A DNA stretch of 64,000 bases from Prorocentrum cordatum (lineage: Eukaryota > Sar > Dinophyceae > Prorocentrales > Prorocentraceae): assembly GCA_963575745.1 (NCBI GenBank), contig CAUYUJ010020704.1:357270-421269 (forward strand), read 5' to 3'. Positions 9,894 through 21,559 of this stretch are shown one piece after another. Below the pieces are notes generated by a model, which saw nothing but the letters and a program-made list of their open reading frames with translations, had not been told where the DNA came from and did no database searches. Every line of letters starts with the position of its first letter. Within the stretch, counting starts at the first letter, position 1. A program made the translations under genes and the position numbers.

Positions 9894-10868
9894 CAGTTTA
9901 CAAAACAGAACTGGCGATTGCATACGAAGTCTGACTGTGTCGCCCATGCTTTCAAGGGGCAGTGGACTGCGAGACCCAACATATTAGATTTCCGGGCACC
10001 AATCTTACAACAGAAGAGAGTTGCAGGTCGGAAGCCAAGATCAGTCGATGCTTAGAGTGAGTGTATCGGTAACAGGGGTCTGCGGGCGCGAGGGTGTCCT
10101 CGTTACTAATTGCACGGTCTTTATCTCGTTTTTTTTTCCGGAGCCTAGGTGTAATTTTGACAGCCATGCTTAGTTTGAGCTTGTTTCGGCAGAGGTGGTC
10201 AGGCGTGGTGAGGAAGGTTCTTCGAATTTTGCTAGATGTTGTGAGCCCAGCTGCTGATTGCTTGCTGAAGGCCGAGCTGCAGTGCAGATGGGGAGCGTCT
10301 CCCCAGAGGTGCCCGATGCTTCCAGGAGGTCAATGAAGTTCTTGGGGCGCACCTGGATTCCCAGCCGGCCCGTACGACCTTCCTGGCACCCTATCCTCGC
10401 CAGCTGCCCTCCCGGGCGGAATTCTGGACCCTTCTGAGCAGCGCTGATCGGAAAACATAGATTCAGAGCGGCCATTGGCTTTCTGTTTCAACGAGGGGCC
10501 ATGCTCGTTTTACTCTGCGCTCCCCAGGCCCCTCTGAGCCATCCCCTTCGCGGACCAGCGATTGCCCTCCGGCGGGCCTCTCCCGAGCGAGCTGCCGCGG
10601 ACGCATCGCCTGGCGATGACGCCCTCTCCTTCCATGCATGCGGGTGATGCTCGGCGGCGCGCGTCTGCTTCAAGCCACGAGACGGCAATCCATGTGCATA
10701 CATGTCCCACGTACGGCCCCCCATGTGAGGCTGGAGCGCTCCCTTCCCATCCAGCGAGGCGCGCCCAGTGAATCAATGTCACCGGTCGGCGCCCTCACCC
10801 TGACTTGAAGGAGAGCTGTCTCCCACCGGCCCCATGGCTGTATCCGTCAAGCCCGCGGGCCGGAACCG
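9894..10868. other. no firm gene; possible intron/exon remnants
   Basis: Positions 10094-10336 are open and may hold exon pieces of the 9715 locus. The rest is GC-rich, with no repeat structure or frame that I can support. Confidence 0.35.
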
Positions 10869-10972
10869 TGCGGTCAACCCGCATAGTGAGGATGGGCCAC
10901 CTTCCCAACAAGGGTACCCTTGCATCCGTGTCATTCGGCCCATCCTTGAGGACCCTCGCTGGTTTGACTGGA
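10869..10972. mobile_element. MITE family 1, shortened copy
   Basis: The left end CGGTCAACCCGCATAGTGAG and the internal AAGGGTACCCTTGCAT match the four full copies at 34.6, 42.1, 42.5 and 52.2 kb. The right end GGTTTGACTGGA is a decayed terminal repeat. At about 104 bp it is shorter than its 171-180 bp relatives, with the middle deleted. Confidence 0.8.
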
Positions 10973-11620
10973 CACCTAGACCTGAGGGTTGCCCAGGCGC
11001 CAGAGTCGAGTCTCCCCAGGCAGCTGCACATACTGGGTTGCAGCGTGTCGTTTGTGGTGGTCCCACGTTGCCAGGCGGCCTTCTTCAACAACGGCCAGAC
11101 GTGCTGCGCGATCAAGCGGAGCGCCGCGGCGGCGGCTGGGCCGCCTGCCTGCCGCCCTGGCCCCTCGTTGCCCCTGACGTGGCGCGTGCGTCCATCGCAG
11201 GCTCTGCCCCAGCCGACCGGGGAGCACTTGAGGCGCGTGCGGGGTCAGGAAGCGGGGAGGAGGAGGAGGAGGAGGAGGAAGAGGAGGAGGAGGAAGCGGG
11301 GAGGAGGAGGAGGAGGAGGAGGAGGAGGAGGAGGAGGAGGCTCGAACCTGGCATCTCAGGGCCTCCTGCTGGGACTTGGGGGGTGGGCTGCCCTCTCCCG
11401 TCCTGGGGCCGCCCAGGGGCGCCCGCAGACCGCCGGTGCTGGGGCTTCCTGTGCCCCCTGCAAGCAGTGCGCCGCCCCGCTCGCGGCCGCCTGGGTTCGG
11501 GTGTCCCCCCCCTCCTTTTGTTGTTCCTGCTCGTGCTCCCGCTCGTGCTCTCCGTGTTCCCGCTCCTTGCTGTGCTCCTGCTCGTGCTCCTGCTCGTCAA
11601 CATGTGTCACGGAGCTGCGC
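10973..11620. repeat. GC-rich DNA with GGA tract and CTCGTGCTCC minisatellite
   Basis: GGA/GAG triplets fill 11253-11341. A roughly 10-12 bp CTCGTGCTCC-type unit is repeated at 11520-11602. Long frames on both strands follow from these repeats. Confidence 0.75.
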
Positions 11621-12816
11621 CGTCAATGCCGCGCTCTCCCGTGGCTTCGCTGCGTTCCTGCTCGCAACGCACACCGCCAGATGCGGCGGAGAGCTTGAGA
11701 GATCCACCTACCAAAAATCCTCACAATTTCCAGAATGCCACTTCTGCCAAGCAGTGGCGAAGCGTCCTGGCGTGCCTATAGGCTTGTGGTTTCCAAGATA
11801 TGTTAGAACATTTCTGGCTGAGACTGTCTTGATTTAACACATCGGACCTATGTTTTTTAAGAAAATTGTTTTTGTTATTAGAACATTTGGGGGTTTTAAG
11901 AACATGTCGTGGTAGGCCTATAGGAATGCCGGGACGGTCGGTCCCTGCTCAATTCTGTGCGTCGGGGCCATCCCCATCCAGTGCGCGCCGCAGTCCCATG
12001 TGATGGGGCCGCCTGGCCTCCTTCTCCTCCTCGCCACTCTCCCTCACCCTCCCCTCTCCCGCTTCGTCGTGGCACCCTGCTGGAATGGATTCCCTCGCAG
12101 CCGCGGTCACACTAGGGCGGGGCCAGGACGAAAATCGCTCCAGAGCGTTCCGGGACGTTCTCAGAGCGTGCCAGAACGTTCTGAGAAGGCCGCGGCGCCC
12201 GAGACATTCTTCAGAGCCGCCGCATCTCAGAGATTCTGGATGCATCCTCACCCGGTTTTGTTCTCGTCCTGGCTTCGTTTTGCATCCACAACCGCGCTTG
12301 ACGTTCAGACCATCGGCCCAGGCTGGCGGTCGGGCAGCACAAGTGCCGTGCGGCATGGCCGCCCCCTCTCTATGTATCGGGTGTGACCTCCCGCTCGCTG
12401 CTGGCTTTGCGGCGGCTGCGTCGGCGGCGTGAGACGGAGATTGCTCGGGCGACGGAGCGTCCGGAGGGGGGAACACACACAGACACACATAATCTTCGAT
12501 TCCCAGGAAAAGGTGGAGCAGACGGAAAGTGTAGAGGAAAACGATCATCCAGAAAAGATGTAAGCATGTAAGGCATCTCGAGTTTCGTGTCTATTTATAT
12601 GTGTGTGTGTGTGTGTCTTGTGGCGGCTGCGTTGGCGGCGTGAGGCGGAGCTTGTTCGGGCGAGAAGCCGCTCTGCCTTCCAGGCGGAAGGACGGACTCG
12701 AAAGCGGCAGACTGCACAGGCCAACGAGACAGACCGAATCCACTGGAAGACCGTCCAGAGACCATAATGAGAGCGACATATGGGCCAGCTAGGTATGCCT
12801 GCATGCGGAATCGAAA
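11621..12816. other. no gene seen; one dispersed duplication
   Basis: The motif GGCGGCTGCGT.GGCGGCGT with the following GAG.CGGAG occurs at about 12411-12445 and again at 12622-12657. After the first, CGATTCCCAGGAAAA (12498-12512) recurs at 40620-40636, so a diverged dispersed repeat is likely. A GT run occupies 12600-12616. There is no credible coding frame. Confidence 0.5.
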
Positions 12817-12926
12817 GTTATATTCGCACGGGGTCAGAGGCAGACCATGGTTAGGAGCTTGCTTTGCGAGCGGCAGACCTCTAGTTATATTCGCACGGGG
12901 TCAGAGGCATCGCCATGGTTAGGATG
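12817..12926. repeat. tandem duplication, 66-bp period
   Basis: GTTATATTCGCACGGGGTCA plus GAGGCA and a following CCATGGTTAGGA occur at 12817 and again at 12883. Confidence 0.9.
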
Positions 12927-13265
12927 GTGGAGACGGTCAGAAACTCACGCTGAAGAGTTGCAGCGCGAGTTCATGTTTCACGTCGCTGGGAACAACGTCG
13001 ATCATTATCAGATCTGGCAGTGCCACGTAGCTCGTCTGGTGATGCATGCTGTAAGGTTGTAGATGATCCCGCGTCTGTCGCCCGTTCTGTGATTCCTTGC
13101 TTTTGATGCGCGCATAGGATATATTGCCACGAGTCGATCTTCGACGAGTTCGTGGATCTGCTGGCAGTGGGGGGTAAGAGGAGGTCGGAAAGGGGGGGAA
13201 ACTGGGGAGCAGGAGCGTGAAAAGCCTGGGCTCGTGAGACGGAAGGGGCAATGATGTAGGCGAAT

Positions 13266-13496
13266 GTGTTGGTGTTGGAGGATGAGGAGGAGAGGGAGCA
13301 GGGCATGGACGAGGAGGCACGAGGATTCGGGTCAGCGCCACCCGCAGTGCAGTGGCTGCTCGCGAGTGATGCGCGTCTTCTCCTGGTTCCCGCGGCTGCG
13401 CGGCAGGGGCCCACGGGACGGCGTCAGACCGGATGCGCTCAGAATCGTGCCTTCGGCATCAAGCCGTTGGCCGCCGATGTTCGGGCTTATTTGTGA
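13266..13496 (+). CDS. exon-like open frame, unknown
   Basis: A 76-codon open stretch, starting inside GGA-like sequence, becomes coding-like from about 13330 (APPAVQWLLASDARLLLVPA) and ends at a stop at 13494-13496. No ATG in a good context and no domain. It may be a last exon of a broken gene. Confidence 0.25.
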   Translation: MLVLEDEEEREQGMDEEARGFGSAPPAVQWLLASDARLLLVPAAARQGPTGRRQTGCAQNRAFGIKPLAADVRAYL

Positions 13497-14070
13497 TGGG
13501 ATCTATGCCTAATTTTTGTTTGTGCATTTGTCTCGCATTGCATGTTGTCCAGACACGCGAGATTCCCGAGGCCACGGCCTCGCCCACCTGGTCTTGAGAA
13601 GGCCCGGACGCTGTCCGCAACGGTGGTCGCATCGCATCGTAACATCTGGGGGCCGTAATTCCTGACATGTTCGTTGCGTGCTGCCGCTCTTCACCATCCA
13701 TGTCTTAACTCGGGGAGCAGGGTACGGCACCTACAACAACATGCTCGGTATGTGCAGATGCCCGTGCATGTATGAGCATGTATTTAGATTTGGCCGTGCA
13801 AATTGTGGTAAGGAAAGGAGTTTATGCATTGTGATCGTCATAGCAACAGTAGAAGTAAACATTGAATGTGTAGTAGTGGTAGGGTTCGTGCCTGTGTAGT
13901 TGTACGTATCGTGGTAGCAACGATCGCAGGAACACTGGTAATCGGAGGTGAGGGGGTGAGATCGAAGTGGAACGGAGAGCCCCCCTACCGGGAAATCGAT
14001 TTCGGTTTCGTGTTCGTGCGTGCCGTGCGGGCGAGGCGAAGTTGCGTGGGCGGGCGAGAGAAAGTCTCCT
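13497..14070. other. no gene seen
   Basis: Mixed sequence, AT-richer at 13780-13880; nothing recognisable. Confidence 0.5.
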
Positions 14071-14300
14071 GTGGCTGAGGCGCGGCCGGACCAAATGACT
14101 CCCTTCCGGGCGGCCGGTGGCCCGCGGTGTCCCGCCGGTGTCCCGCTGGTGTCCCGTGTGGCTGAGGCGCGGCCGGACCAAATGACTCCCTTCCGGGCGG
14201 CCGGGGGCCCGCGGTGTCCCGCCGGTGTCCCGCGGTGTCCCGCGGTGTCCCGCGGTGTCCCGTGGTGCCCCGCGGGTGTCCTGCGGTGTCCCGCGAGGAT
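14071..14300. repeat. 87-bp tandem duplication grading into GTGTCCCGC repeats
   Basis: GTGGCTGAGGCGCGGCCGGA at 14071 recurs at 14158 with the same downstream sequence (AAATGACTCCCTTCCGGGCG). The tail is a GGTGTCCCGC unit repeated to 14290. Confidence 0.92.
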
Positions 14301-15160
14301 GATGATGAGAAGATGATGATGATGATGATGATGATGATGAGATGAGATGAGATGAGATGAGATGAGATGAGATGAGACGAGATGAGATGAGTTGATGATG
14401 ATGGTGTCCCGATGAAGATGATGATGATGTTGATGATGGTGTCGATGATGATAGTGTCCCGATGATGAGGATGATGATGCTCATGCTGATTATGTTGATG
14501 ATGATGACGATGATGGTGTCCCGATGATGATGATGCTGATGATGATGATGGTGATGATGATGATGATGATTCCGATGATGTTGGTGATGATGATGTTGAT
14601 GGGAATGGTGTCCCGGCGATAATGATGTTGATGATGATGTTGATGATGATTATGGTGTCCCGATGATGCTGATGATGATGGTGATGATGATGATGGTGAT
14701 GCTGATGGTGTCCCGATGATGACAATAATGGTAATGACGATGTCGATGATGATGTTGCTCATGATGATGATGGCGCCCCAATGATGATGTTGTTGAGGAT
14801 GTTGATGCCATCTGATGCCGATGATGATGATGCGATGATCATGATGATGATGGTGTCCCGAGGATGATGACGATGTTGATGATAATGTTGATGATGAGAA
14901 CGATGGTGATCATGATGGTGCCCCAATTTCTAAGATTCTGATTCTGATGATGCTGCTGATGATGATGACGATGACTGTGTCCCGACGATGATGATGATGA
15001 TGATGTTGAGGATGATATGATGATGGTGATGATGATGTTGTCCCGGTGATGATGCTGGCGTTGATGATGATGTTTACGATGATGATGATGATGACGGTGC
15101 CCTCATGATGATGACGATGTTGGTGATGATGTTGAGGATGATTATGTTGACGACGATGAT
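14301..15160. repeat. GATGAT satellite punctuated by GGTGTCCC
   Basis: GAT triplets form the bulk, interrupted roughly every 50-90 bp by GGTGTCCC or GGTGCCCC. This octamer is also the repeat unit just upstream, so one array appears to have grown out of the other. GAGAT pentamers occupy 14338-14390. Confidence 0.9.
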
Positions 15161-15169
15161 GATGACTTT

Positions 15170-15395
15170 GATTGTGAAAGCGGTTGTGATATCGATAGTG
15201 ATATCGATATTGAGACCGAATGCGAGATCGGTTGTGTGATCGATTGTGAGATCGATTGTGAGATCCATTGTGAGATCGATCGAATGAGATAGATCGAGTG
15301 AGTTCGATTGTGAGATCGATCGAGTGAGATCGATCGAGCGAGACCGATAGTGAGATCGATACTGAGATCGATAGTGAGACCGATCGAGTGAGACG
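15170..15395. repeat. GATCGATTGTGA-type minisatellite
   Basis: A unit of about 10-12 bp (TGAGATCGAT) is repeated about 20 times with variation. Confidence 0.9.
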
Positions 15396-15752
15396 TTGGT
15401 TGCCCCTCCCCCGAACCTCCTTATCACCCGAAGGGTGGTCGTATAGGTACGCAATTCTAGACGCTTCGTGTAACTCCACTGGCCCACCCACAAACGATGC
15501 CCAGGCGAGTTGGCGTGATCAGGGATATGGAGAAACATGCAGTGTAATAAAGTGCTGGTTGGAATCTGACATATCCCAAGAGGGGAAGAAGGAGGAGTAA
15601 TCAAACGCGGACGGGTGAGGATGAGGAGGGGGACGGAGAGGGAACATGATGAGGAGGGAGGAAGAGGATGACGGAGGGGGGGAATAGGCGGATGATGAGG
15701 AGGAGGAGGAGGAGGACGAGGAGGACGACGACGAGGATGACGACAAGAAGGG
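15396..15752. other. no gene; GA-rich before LTR
   Basis: Unique sequence to 15600, then GGA/GAC-rich sequence up to the LTR boundary. I see no target-site duplication shared with the 3' flank. Confidence 0.5.
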
Positions 15753-15887
15753 TGTTGAATTACACCAGCGACCATCCCTCTTTTAGCCTGCCCCCTGCCG
15801 CTGCCTGCCCTCGCCCGCCCGACCACAGCTCTTGAGTCTTACGGTGCAGGTAACCCCCAAAAAGACCCGACAGGCGGCGGCTTGTCA
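15753..15887 (+). repeat. 5' LTR of copia element
   Basis: Starts TGTTGAATTACACC and shares CATCCCTCTTTTAGCCTGCC, GCTCTTG and ACGGTGCAGGTA blocks with the copy at 23330-23478. Similarity begins abruptly at TGTTG, as expected of an LTR edge. The CA end at 15886-15887 is chosen because it lies five bases before the primer-binding site. Confidence 0.82.
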
Positions 15888-15892
15888 TTTGA

Positions 15893-15904
15893 TGGTAGCG
15901 GAGC
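15893..15904 (+). other. primer-binding site (initiator tRNA-Met type)
   Basis: TGGTAGCGGAGC matches the classical copia PBS TGGTATCAGAGC at 9 of 12 positions and sits immediately inside the 5' LTR. The family relationship is established knowledge; its use here is inferred. Confidence 0.65.
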
Positions 15905-16179
15905 TGGCCCACTTGCCCCAGCCAGGTCCTGCCTCCGCTGCGGCGTGCGCAGGTCTGCGAGGCGCGCCCCGTGGCGGGGACAACGAGCCAGCGTGCAGGG
16001 AGCAGGCCAGCATCCACGGCAGGGGGAGTGGCAGGCCCGTAAGAGTCGGACACCCCGGGTGGAGTTCGGCGACCGGCAGCCTCAGCGAGGTGCGCAGCAG
16101 GACAATTGCAACTGTTATATCCTTCCGGCAGCGGCTCATCTGGGCCGTGTGCATCATCGTCATGATGGCAACAATCGCA

Positions 16180-17600
16180 CGGGGCCGGCTTTCGAGAAGG
16201 ACGTTCCGCTGTATGACGGAAGCCCTGCGTTGTTCGAGGAGCGAGGTCGTGACGCCTTCTACGGGCGCATGGGCGATGAGAAGGAAAGCGCGATGCCGAT
16301 CAATCTCAGGAGTGGTCTCTCGGGTGCTGACTGCGACTCTGTGCGCGCACTCACTCACCCACCAGAAGCTGCTCACGTATGATGTCGAGACGATAGAGAC
16401 CTTCGGCCATGGCGGCGAAAACTACCTAAAGAAAAAGAAGAAAACAGGCGACGACACATGGATTGGAGCTACTGCTGGAGACGCTCGGTGAAGCCGTGCT
16501 GGAGGAGAAACACGCTCGAACTGCTGAGTTCTTCGACGGTGCGCTGTACGACGGGGCGGTCTGGTGGGCGCCATGCGAGAGTAATCAGGAATACGTCACC
16601 AGACGCTCGCAGGCATTCGACTATTTGAAGAGGGTAATTCTGGAGACGTGCATATTGGACGACGACCTGCAGGCTCACTTGCTGTTGAAATTCTCGGGAC
16701 TCGAGAAGTCGGACCTCACCAGAATCATCAGCAGCGCCGGCAACAAGTGCGACGAGGAGGCGTTCGGCAAGCCACTACACACGCAGCATCCCGACATCCA
16801 CGAACGAGAGTGGACGGGCAATCGCGACCAGCAACCGGATCCTCGGCCGCAGCGATGCGCACAACGACGGCAGCAACCTCAACATCATAATCGGCATCAG
16901 CATAGGTCAGCGTGGCAGGTTCACAGCGACGATGCGCCCATGGGCCAGCGCGCCCAGTCCCCGAACGAAGACGGCTTCGAAGGCTACCTGGGCGAGGGCG
17001 AGGCCACGCCCGGGGAGATCGACGGCGCGGACGAGGAGGCCCCGGAGAGAGATTCGCATCGCGGCCAGCGCCCAACGCGCGCAGATGTTCCACGGCAGTG
17101 GCAGCAGCCGCGGGGGCGGCAAGGGCCGTGGGCGGAGCAGGGGGCCGCGGTCTCAGGCGTGGAGTTCGAGGGGCCAGCCCCGCGGCAGGAGCTCGGTAAA
17201 TGACAGCCCCGAGCGGCGGGCTCGGATCGAGAAGCTCGAGCGGACAACGAGGTGCGCGAGCCGCGGGCAGATCGGGCAGTGGCGCGGCGATCCAGGCTGC
17301 CCTAAATCGTCGGGCTCATCCCCGCCGCCTTGGACAAGGACGAAGGATAGCCACTTCTTGGTCGCAGACAACGACGACGCGGCGACTTCGCGCCAGAGGA
17401 GCGCCAGGTTCGTGGATGTCGTCGCGGTGGCAGGCAGCACCGACTCCGGGGTCAGGCCAAGTCGCAGCCGAAGGCGAAGCCGAAGGAGCGGCCGATGGCG
17501 AAGCCCGACCCGAGGAGCGGCCACGTCGGCCCCTATTGCGAACCGCCAAGGCGCAGCCGTGGCCCCCTGCCGACCATGAAGTGGCCGTGCGAGCACGCGG
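16180..17600 (+). pseudogene. gag: copia gag (frameshifted)
   Basis: Coat/nucleocapsid region of the copia element. From about 16200 the frame reads DVPLYDGSPALFEERGRDAF, typical of the N-terminal gag domain. A frame change near 16370 leads to the core block at 16463-16810 (EYVTRRSQAFDYLKR, LLLKFSGLEKSDLTRI, HPDIHERE). The basic Gly/Arg-rich region at 17080-17200 precedes a zinc-knuckle remnant at about 17253-17301 (RCASRGQIGQWRGDPGC), in which the second Cys and the His of CX2CX4HX4C have been replaced. At least two frame changes and a damaged knuckle mean it cannot make functional capsid. Recognition rests on order and motifs, not on a database search. Confidence 0.75.
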
Positions 17601-19990
17601 TGAACGCTCGCCCGCGGTTCTTCGAGGGCGCGAACGGCGTCGCCAGGAAAATCGCGCGCCACCTGTGAGGCGCCAACGGCGTCCGCGTGATCAGGGCATA
17701 CCGGAGCGATGGCCAGGATCTGGACGTACCTCGTGGGCTCGCCACTGTTCACGCGCAGGGGCCAGAGGATTTGGAAATCGGGACATCGGCCACGGCGGCG
17801 CCAGAGCATTGCGTCTGGGAGCCGCGCTTGGCCCCCCGTCGCGGCGGTCGCGGCGGCGGCCGGCGCTGGGATTTGTTCGAGGACATCAACGCGCAAGGCG
17901 CGGAGGGCGCCGAGATCGAGGCGCCCGCTTCCGACGGCGATTACTGGCCCTAGGTGAGAATCAACGATCAACGAGATCACCGAAGTGGGCGACGACGAGA
18001 TCTGCGCGGCGTGCCTGGCGGACTCCGAGCAGGCGGTGGACGGCCTCAGCGTCGATGGCCCACCGCTCGGGGGCGAGAAGATGGAGGTGGGCAAGTATTC
18101 GGGGTCTGCGTTCGCCGACTTCGCGGACAGGCGGGCGACCGCGGACAGGCGGGCGACGTCGTCGAGAGGGCCGTGGGCCTGGAGCCCCCATGGGGGATGC
18201 TCAGGCTTAACGAGTCTAGGCTCGCTTGGTTCCTGATCCTCCTCTCGGCCCATGGCGAGTGGACTGCTGGCGCGCGCCTCTGCCGGGGGGCGAGGCAGGT
18301 CCGGGGCATGTTCGCCGCGCGGGGCGACCAGTTCCAGGTCCTGGTGATCGACCGCGTCGACGACGAGGGCGATGGCGACGCCCATTCCAACGCCTACGAC
18401 GACGCAATCCACTCCGACGCCTGCACGATCAGGCGGGGGGCCTCCCCAGAGCGGCAGTGCTCGACGCCGCGGATGACGATGATGGGCGCGCCCTGGCGCC
18501 GGGACTACCAGCAGGCGCCGAGCGAGAGACGGCTCAAGACGGCCCCGAGGTCGCAGGGCGCCAGCCCCCGCGGGGTCGGAGGCGGCGCTGGATCCGACGC
18601 CGCGCGCGACGCGCCCGCAGGCATCCGCGGCAAATCATTCGCCGCGTCGTCGGCTGAGTTGTGCCTGGACGCGCCGCCCCTCGTCAGCAAGGGTCTCCGG
18701 GCCGGCCTCGGAGTCGCGGTCGACGTTGTCTCGGCGCGCGCGGGCTCTGTCGGGCGCGGCGCATGCGACGCGCCGTTGGCCGGCGCGTTTGGCGGCCACC
18801 TCGGCGTCGACCTGCTGGACGTCCAGACCCCGACGTCATCGGCGCGGGCCTCCGGATCCAACCTGTTATGGGCGGGCCCGGAGGCAGATGCATCGGCGCG
18901 GGCTGCGTCGGCTCGTCCGAAGCGTTGGCGACGTACTTCGTGGAGCGGGGCGGTCAGGCGATTGCCTTGGAGGCCTTCGAGGACCCCGACAGGGTCGACC
19001 GGGGCAATGGCCTGGCAATTGCGATGGCGAGCTCCAGGAGGGCCAAGAGGATGCAGGCCATGCGCGAGGACTTGCGCGCCGTGGGCGTCATGGCTGGCGC
19101 CGCGAACAGGCGCCGGGGGCAACCGCGAGGCAGGGCGCTCCTGAATCAAGTCTTCTGCGGCCATTTCGGAGCCGCCCTGCTCGCGACGGCGACCCCCCCT
19201 GGACATCGAGGATGGCTGGGGCGGCAATTCGCGGGGGCACGCAGCGGGCGTGCAACCAGATGCTGGAGGAGGGCCCCTGCGTGGCGATCGTGAAGTCTTG
19301 CGGCCCGCGAGGGGCTGGGGGCGTTGCGGCGTGGCGAAGGGCGGCGCTGCGGCGGCGACCGTCCACGAGGCGCAGGGCGCCGCAAAGCTCTTACTCGCGC
19401 TTTCCGACCAGATGGCGGTGGATCGCGTGAGCCGCGGGGGGCGCGTCTCATTGGGGCACCCCCTTGGTTCCGGCGCCCGCGGCCAGCCCGAGATGGACAG
19501 GGCGAGGGGGCTCGTCGAGGAGGGCGCGCTACTCGAATGCGCCCCCCCGCGGTAGCCAGCTCGGCTGCGCGGGCGGGGGGGCCGGCGGCCTGCGCAATGA
19601 CCCGACGAGGCCCCCCGCCATGCCGACCGCCGTCTAGGAGGCGCCACGCGGCGCGAAGTGCGATCGGAGCCGCCCGCGCCAGCCCTTCGAAAACGAGGAG
19701 GACGAGGGCCGCGGCATAGTGGCCAGAGGAGTTCGCCCACGCGGTGCCCCAGGCCATCGAACGGCATATCGACTTGGGCATCGACGAGCACGTCGCAGAG
19801 GGCCCCGACGCGATGAGCAGCTACCCGTTGGAGCTACCGCCAGGATCCAAGAGGAGACGACTCAGAGGAATGCGAGCGACGAAGCTTCCTCCGCATGATG
19901 ATGGGCGAGGAGAATATGAAGGTCTGCCACGCAATGGGCATCGAGCCCAGGGCGGGCCTGCGGTGGGCCCCGCGGGCGTAAGGGCCGAGG
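17600..19990 (+). pseudogene. decayed copia middle region (protease and linker)
   Basis: By position between gag and integrase this should contain the aspartic protease and a linker. I could not find an intact D-S/T-G site. Long open frames on both strands result from high GC rather than selection. Coding-like fragments on + include TMKWPCEHAVNARPRFFEGA near 17575 and HLGVDLL near 18800. Confidence 0.45.
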
Positions 19991-19999
19991 CGGCTGCGA

Positions 20000-20790
20000 G
20001 TCTCGACCCGCGCTCTCGCCCGAATCTAGGCTGCGACCCCGCCGCCAGGCGGGGCGCCCGCAACCTGCGCGCGCATTTCGGACACCCTAACAAAGTGACG
20101 TTGGCCAGACGCCTCAGGAGGTTAGGCGCCAGGAAGAAGTTCCTGTATGCCGTCTGAGACTTCAGGTGCGACGCCTGCGGCGACATGATTCGGGCGCGGC
20201 ACGTCCGCCTGGTGCGGGTGCTGGGGCGCTACCAGTTCAACTTCCAAGTGATGTTCGATACCCTGTTCGCCCATGGCGCGGGGGGCGGCGCGCGCGCGCG
20301 TGTATCTGGGTGTCGTGCGTGGCGGGGCTCGGTTCCAGGCGGCGTGCTACCTGCGTCAGGCCACTCGCGCGCTCCGGCTGAGGTCGCGCTGGGCATGTTC
20401 TTCGCTGTCTGGGGAGCTGGGCAGGGCTGGTGCAGTCGATCTTCGTGGACCGCGGCAAGGAGTTGTGGATGTGGAAAGATATATTGTACTACGCGTTCGA
20501 GAATGGCGTCGAGATCGAGAGCGCGGCGCTAGGGGCCCGCGAGCAGTTGGGCAGGATTGGGAGGCTTGGGGGGGGGGTCTGGAAGAAGGCGTTCCAGCGC
20601 GTACCCCGGTCGCTGGGGAGATGGACACGCGGGCCCTCTGCGGTGTCGTGAGCCAGGTCTGCAGCGAGACGGTGGTCTATGACGGCTATGTCGCCCAAGA
20701 CGGCCAAGCAGAGGCGCTGAACGTTCGGGAGACAGCCTTGGGCCCGGAGTCCGCCGTGGCGTCTAGACTACTACGGCGCTAAGCGGCCGG
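20000..20790 (+). pseudogene. copia GAG-pre-integrase and integrase (broken)
   Basis: Zinc-binding N-terminal domain: HFGHPNKVTLARRLRRL at about 20074-20124, then, after an in-frame TGA at 20155-20157, DFRCDACGDM supplies the CxxC. The TGA stands where an Arg codon CGA is usual, consistent with C-to-T change at a CpG. Integrase core fragments follow in shifted frames: QFNFQVMFDTLF (20233-20270) in the region of the first Asp, SIFVDRGKEL (20436-20465) carrying the second Asp, and LGRIGRLGGGVWKKAFQRV (20545-20600), where the usual catalytic Glu is missing. Confidence 0.75.
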
Positions 20791-21559
20791 GGTAGCCTTC
20801 GCGAAGATGGATGCGCGAGGAGAGCGAAGCTAGCGAGATCGACGGGACCTTTACCCTCGGCGCCTAAGCCAATTTCGGGCACGGGCGCGCGAGGCCAGGC
20901 GCGTCGCTGGCCCGGCTTCTGCAGCCGGTCCGGAGTCGCCCGCGTGGTCGGCCACGACTACTGCGACCCCTACAGGATAACAGACGGGATCAACGCTGCG
21001 GTCGGCGCGCAGGGTAGTCAAGTCGTGATACGGCGATGGCGTGGTGGCGGCGCGGTCCTTGCGAGACCCGCGCAGCTGCGATTCGCGACGGACGACGAGC
21101 TGATCACTCCGGATCGGATGCCAGCTGATCAGCGAGGCGCAGCTCTACCGCGAGGACCCCGAAGATTCCTCGCCGTGCTGCGCGAGGGCATGACGGAAGG
21201 AGCTCTGGTGATCCCCGACGGCGCACCGCGGCGAGGCGGACCGTTGGCGGCGCCAACGGCAGCCGCTACGAGGGAAACCGCGCTCTGCCACGCCCCGGCA
21301 CCTGCTGTGGCTGGGGGGGCCCCTGCGGAGGGAACTCGGCCCTGCAAGGCCCGAGCCCTGGAGCTCTTCCCCTGGAGGTCACGGCGCGGAGGCGGTCGGG
21401 GCGCAGCAGGGCGATGATCCCACGCCACCTGTTCCGGCACCTGAACCCGCGCACGAGCGAGAGCTTCTGTCTGGTCGGGAAGCACCTGTATCTGACGATG
21501 ACGATGGCGGCGACCCGAGGAGCCCGAAACGAACCATCTACCCGAGCCCGCCACTCCTA

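Noticed and set aside
17153-18412. Minus-strand frames of over 400 codons at 17.2-19.8 kb
   Set aside because: They are antisense to the copia gag-pol region, where high GC keeps all frames open.
19380-19500. A thiolase-like signature GGRVSLGHPLGSGAR in the copia region
   Set aside because: It lacks one residue of the family signature, has no upstream NEAF-type active-site block and lies where decayed copia pol is expected; probably chance.
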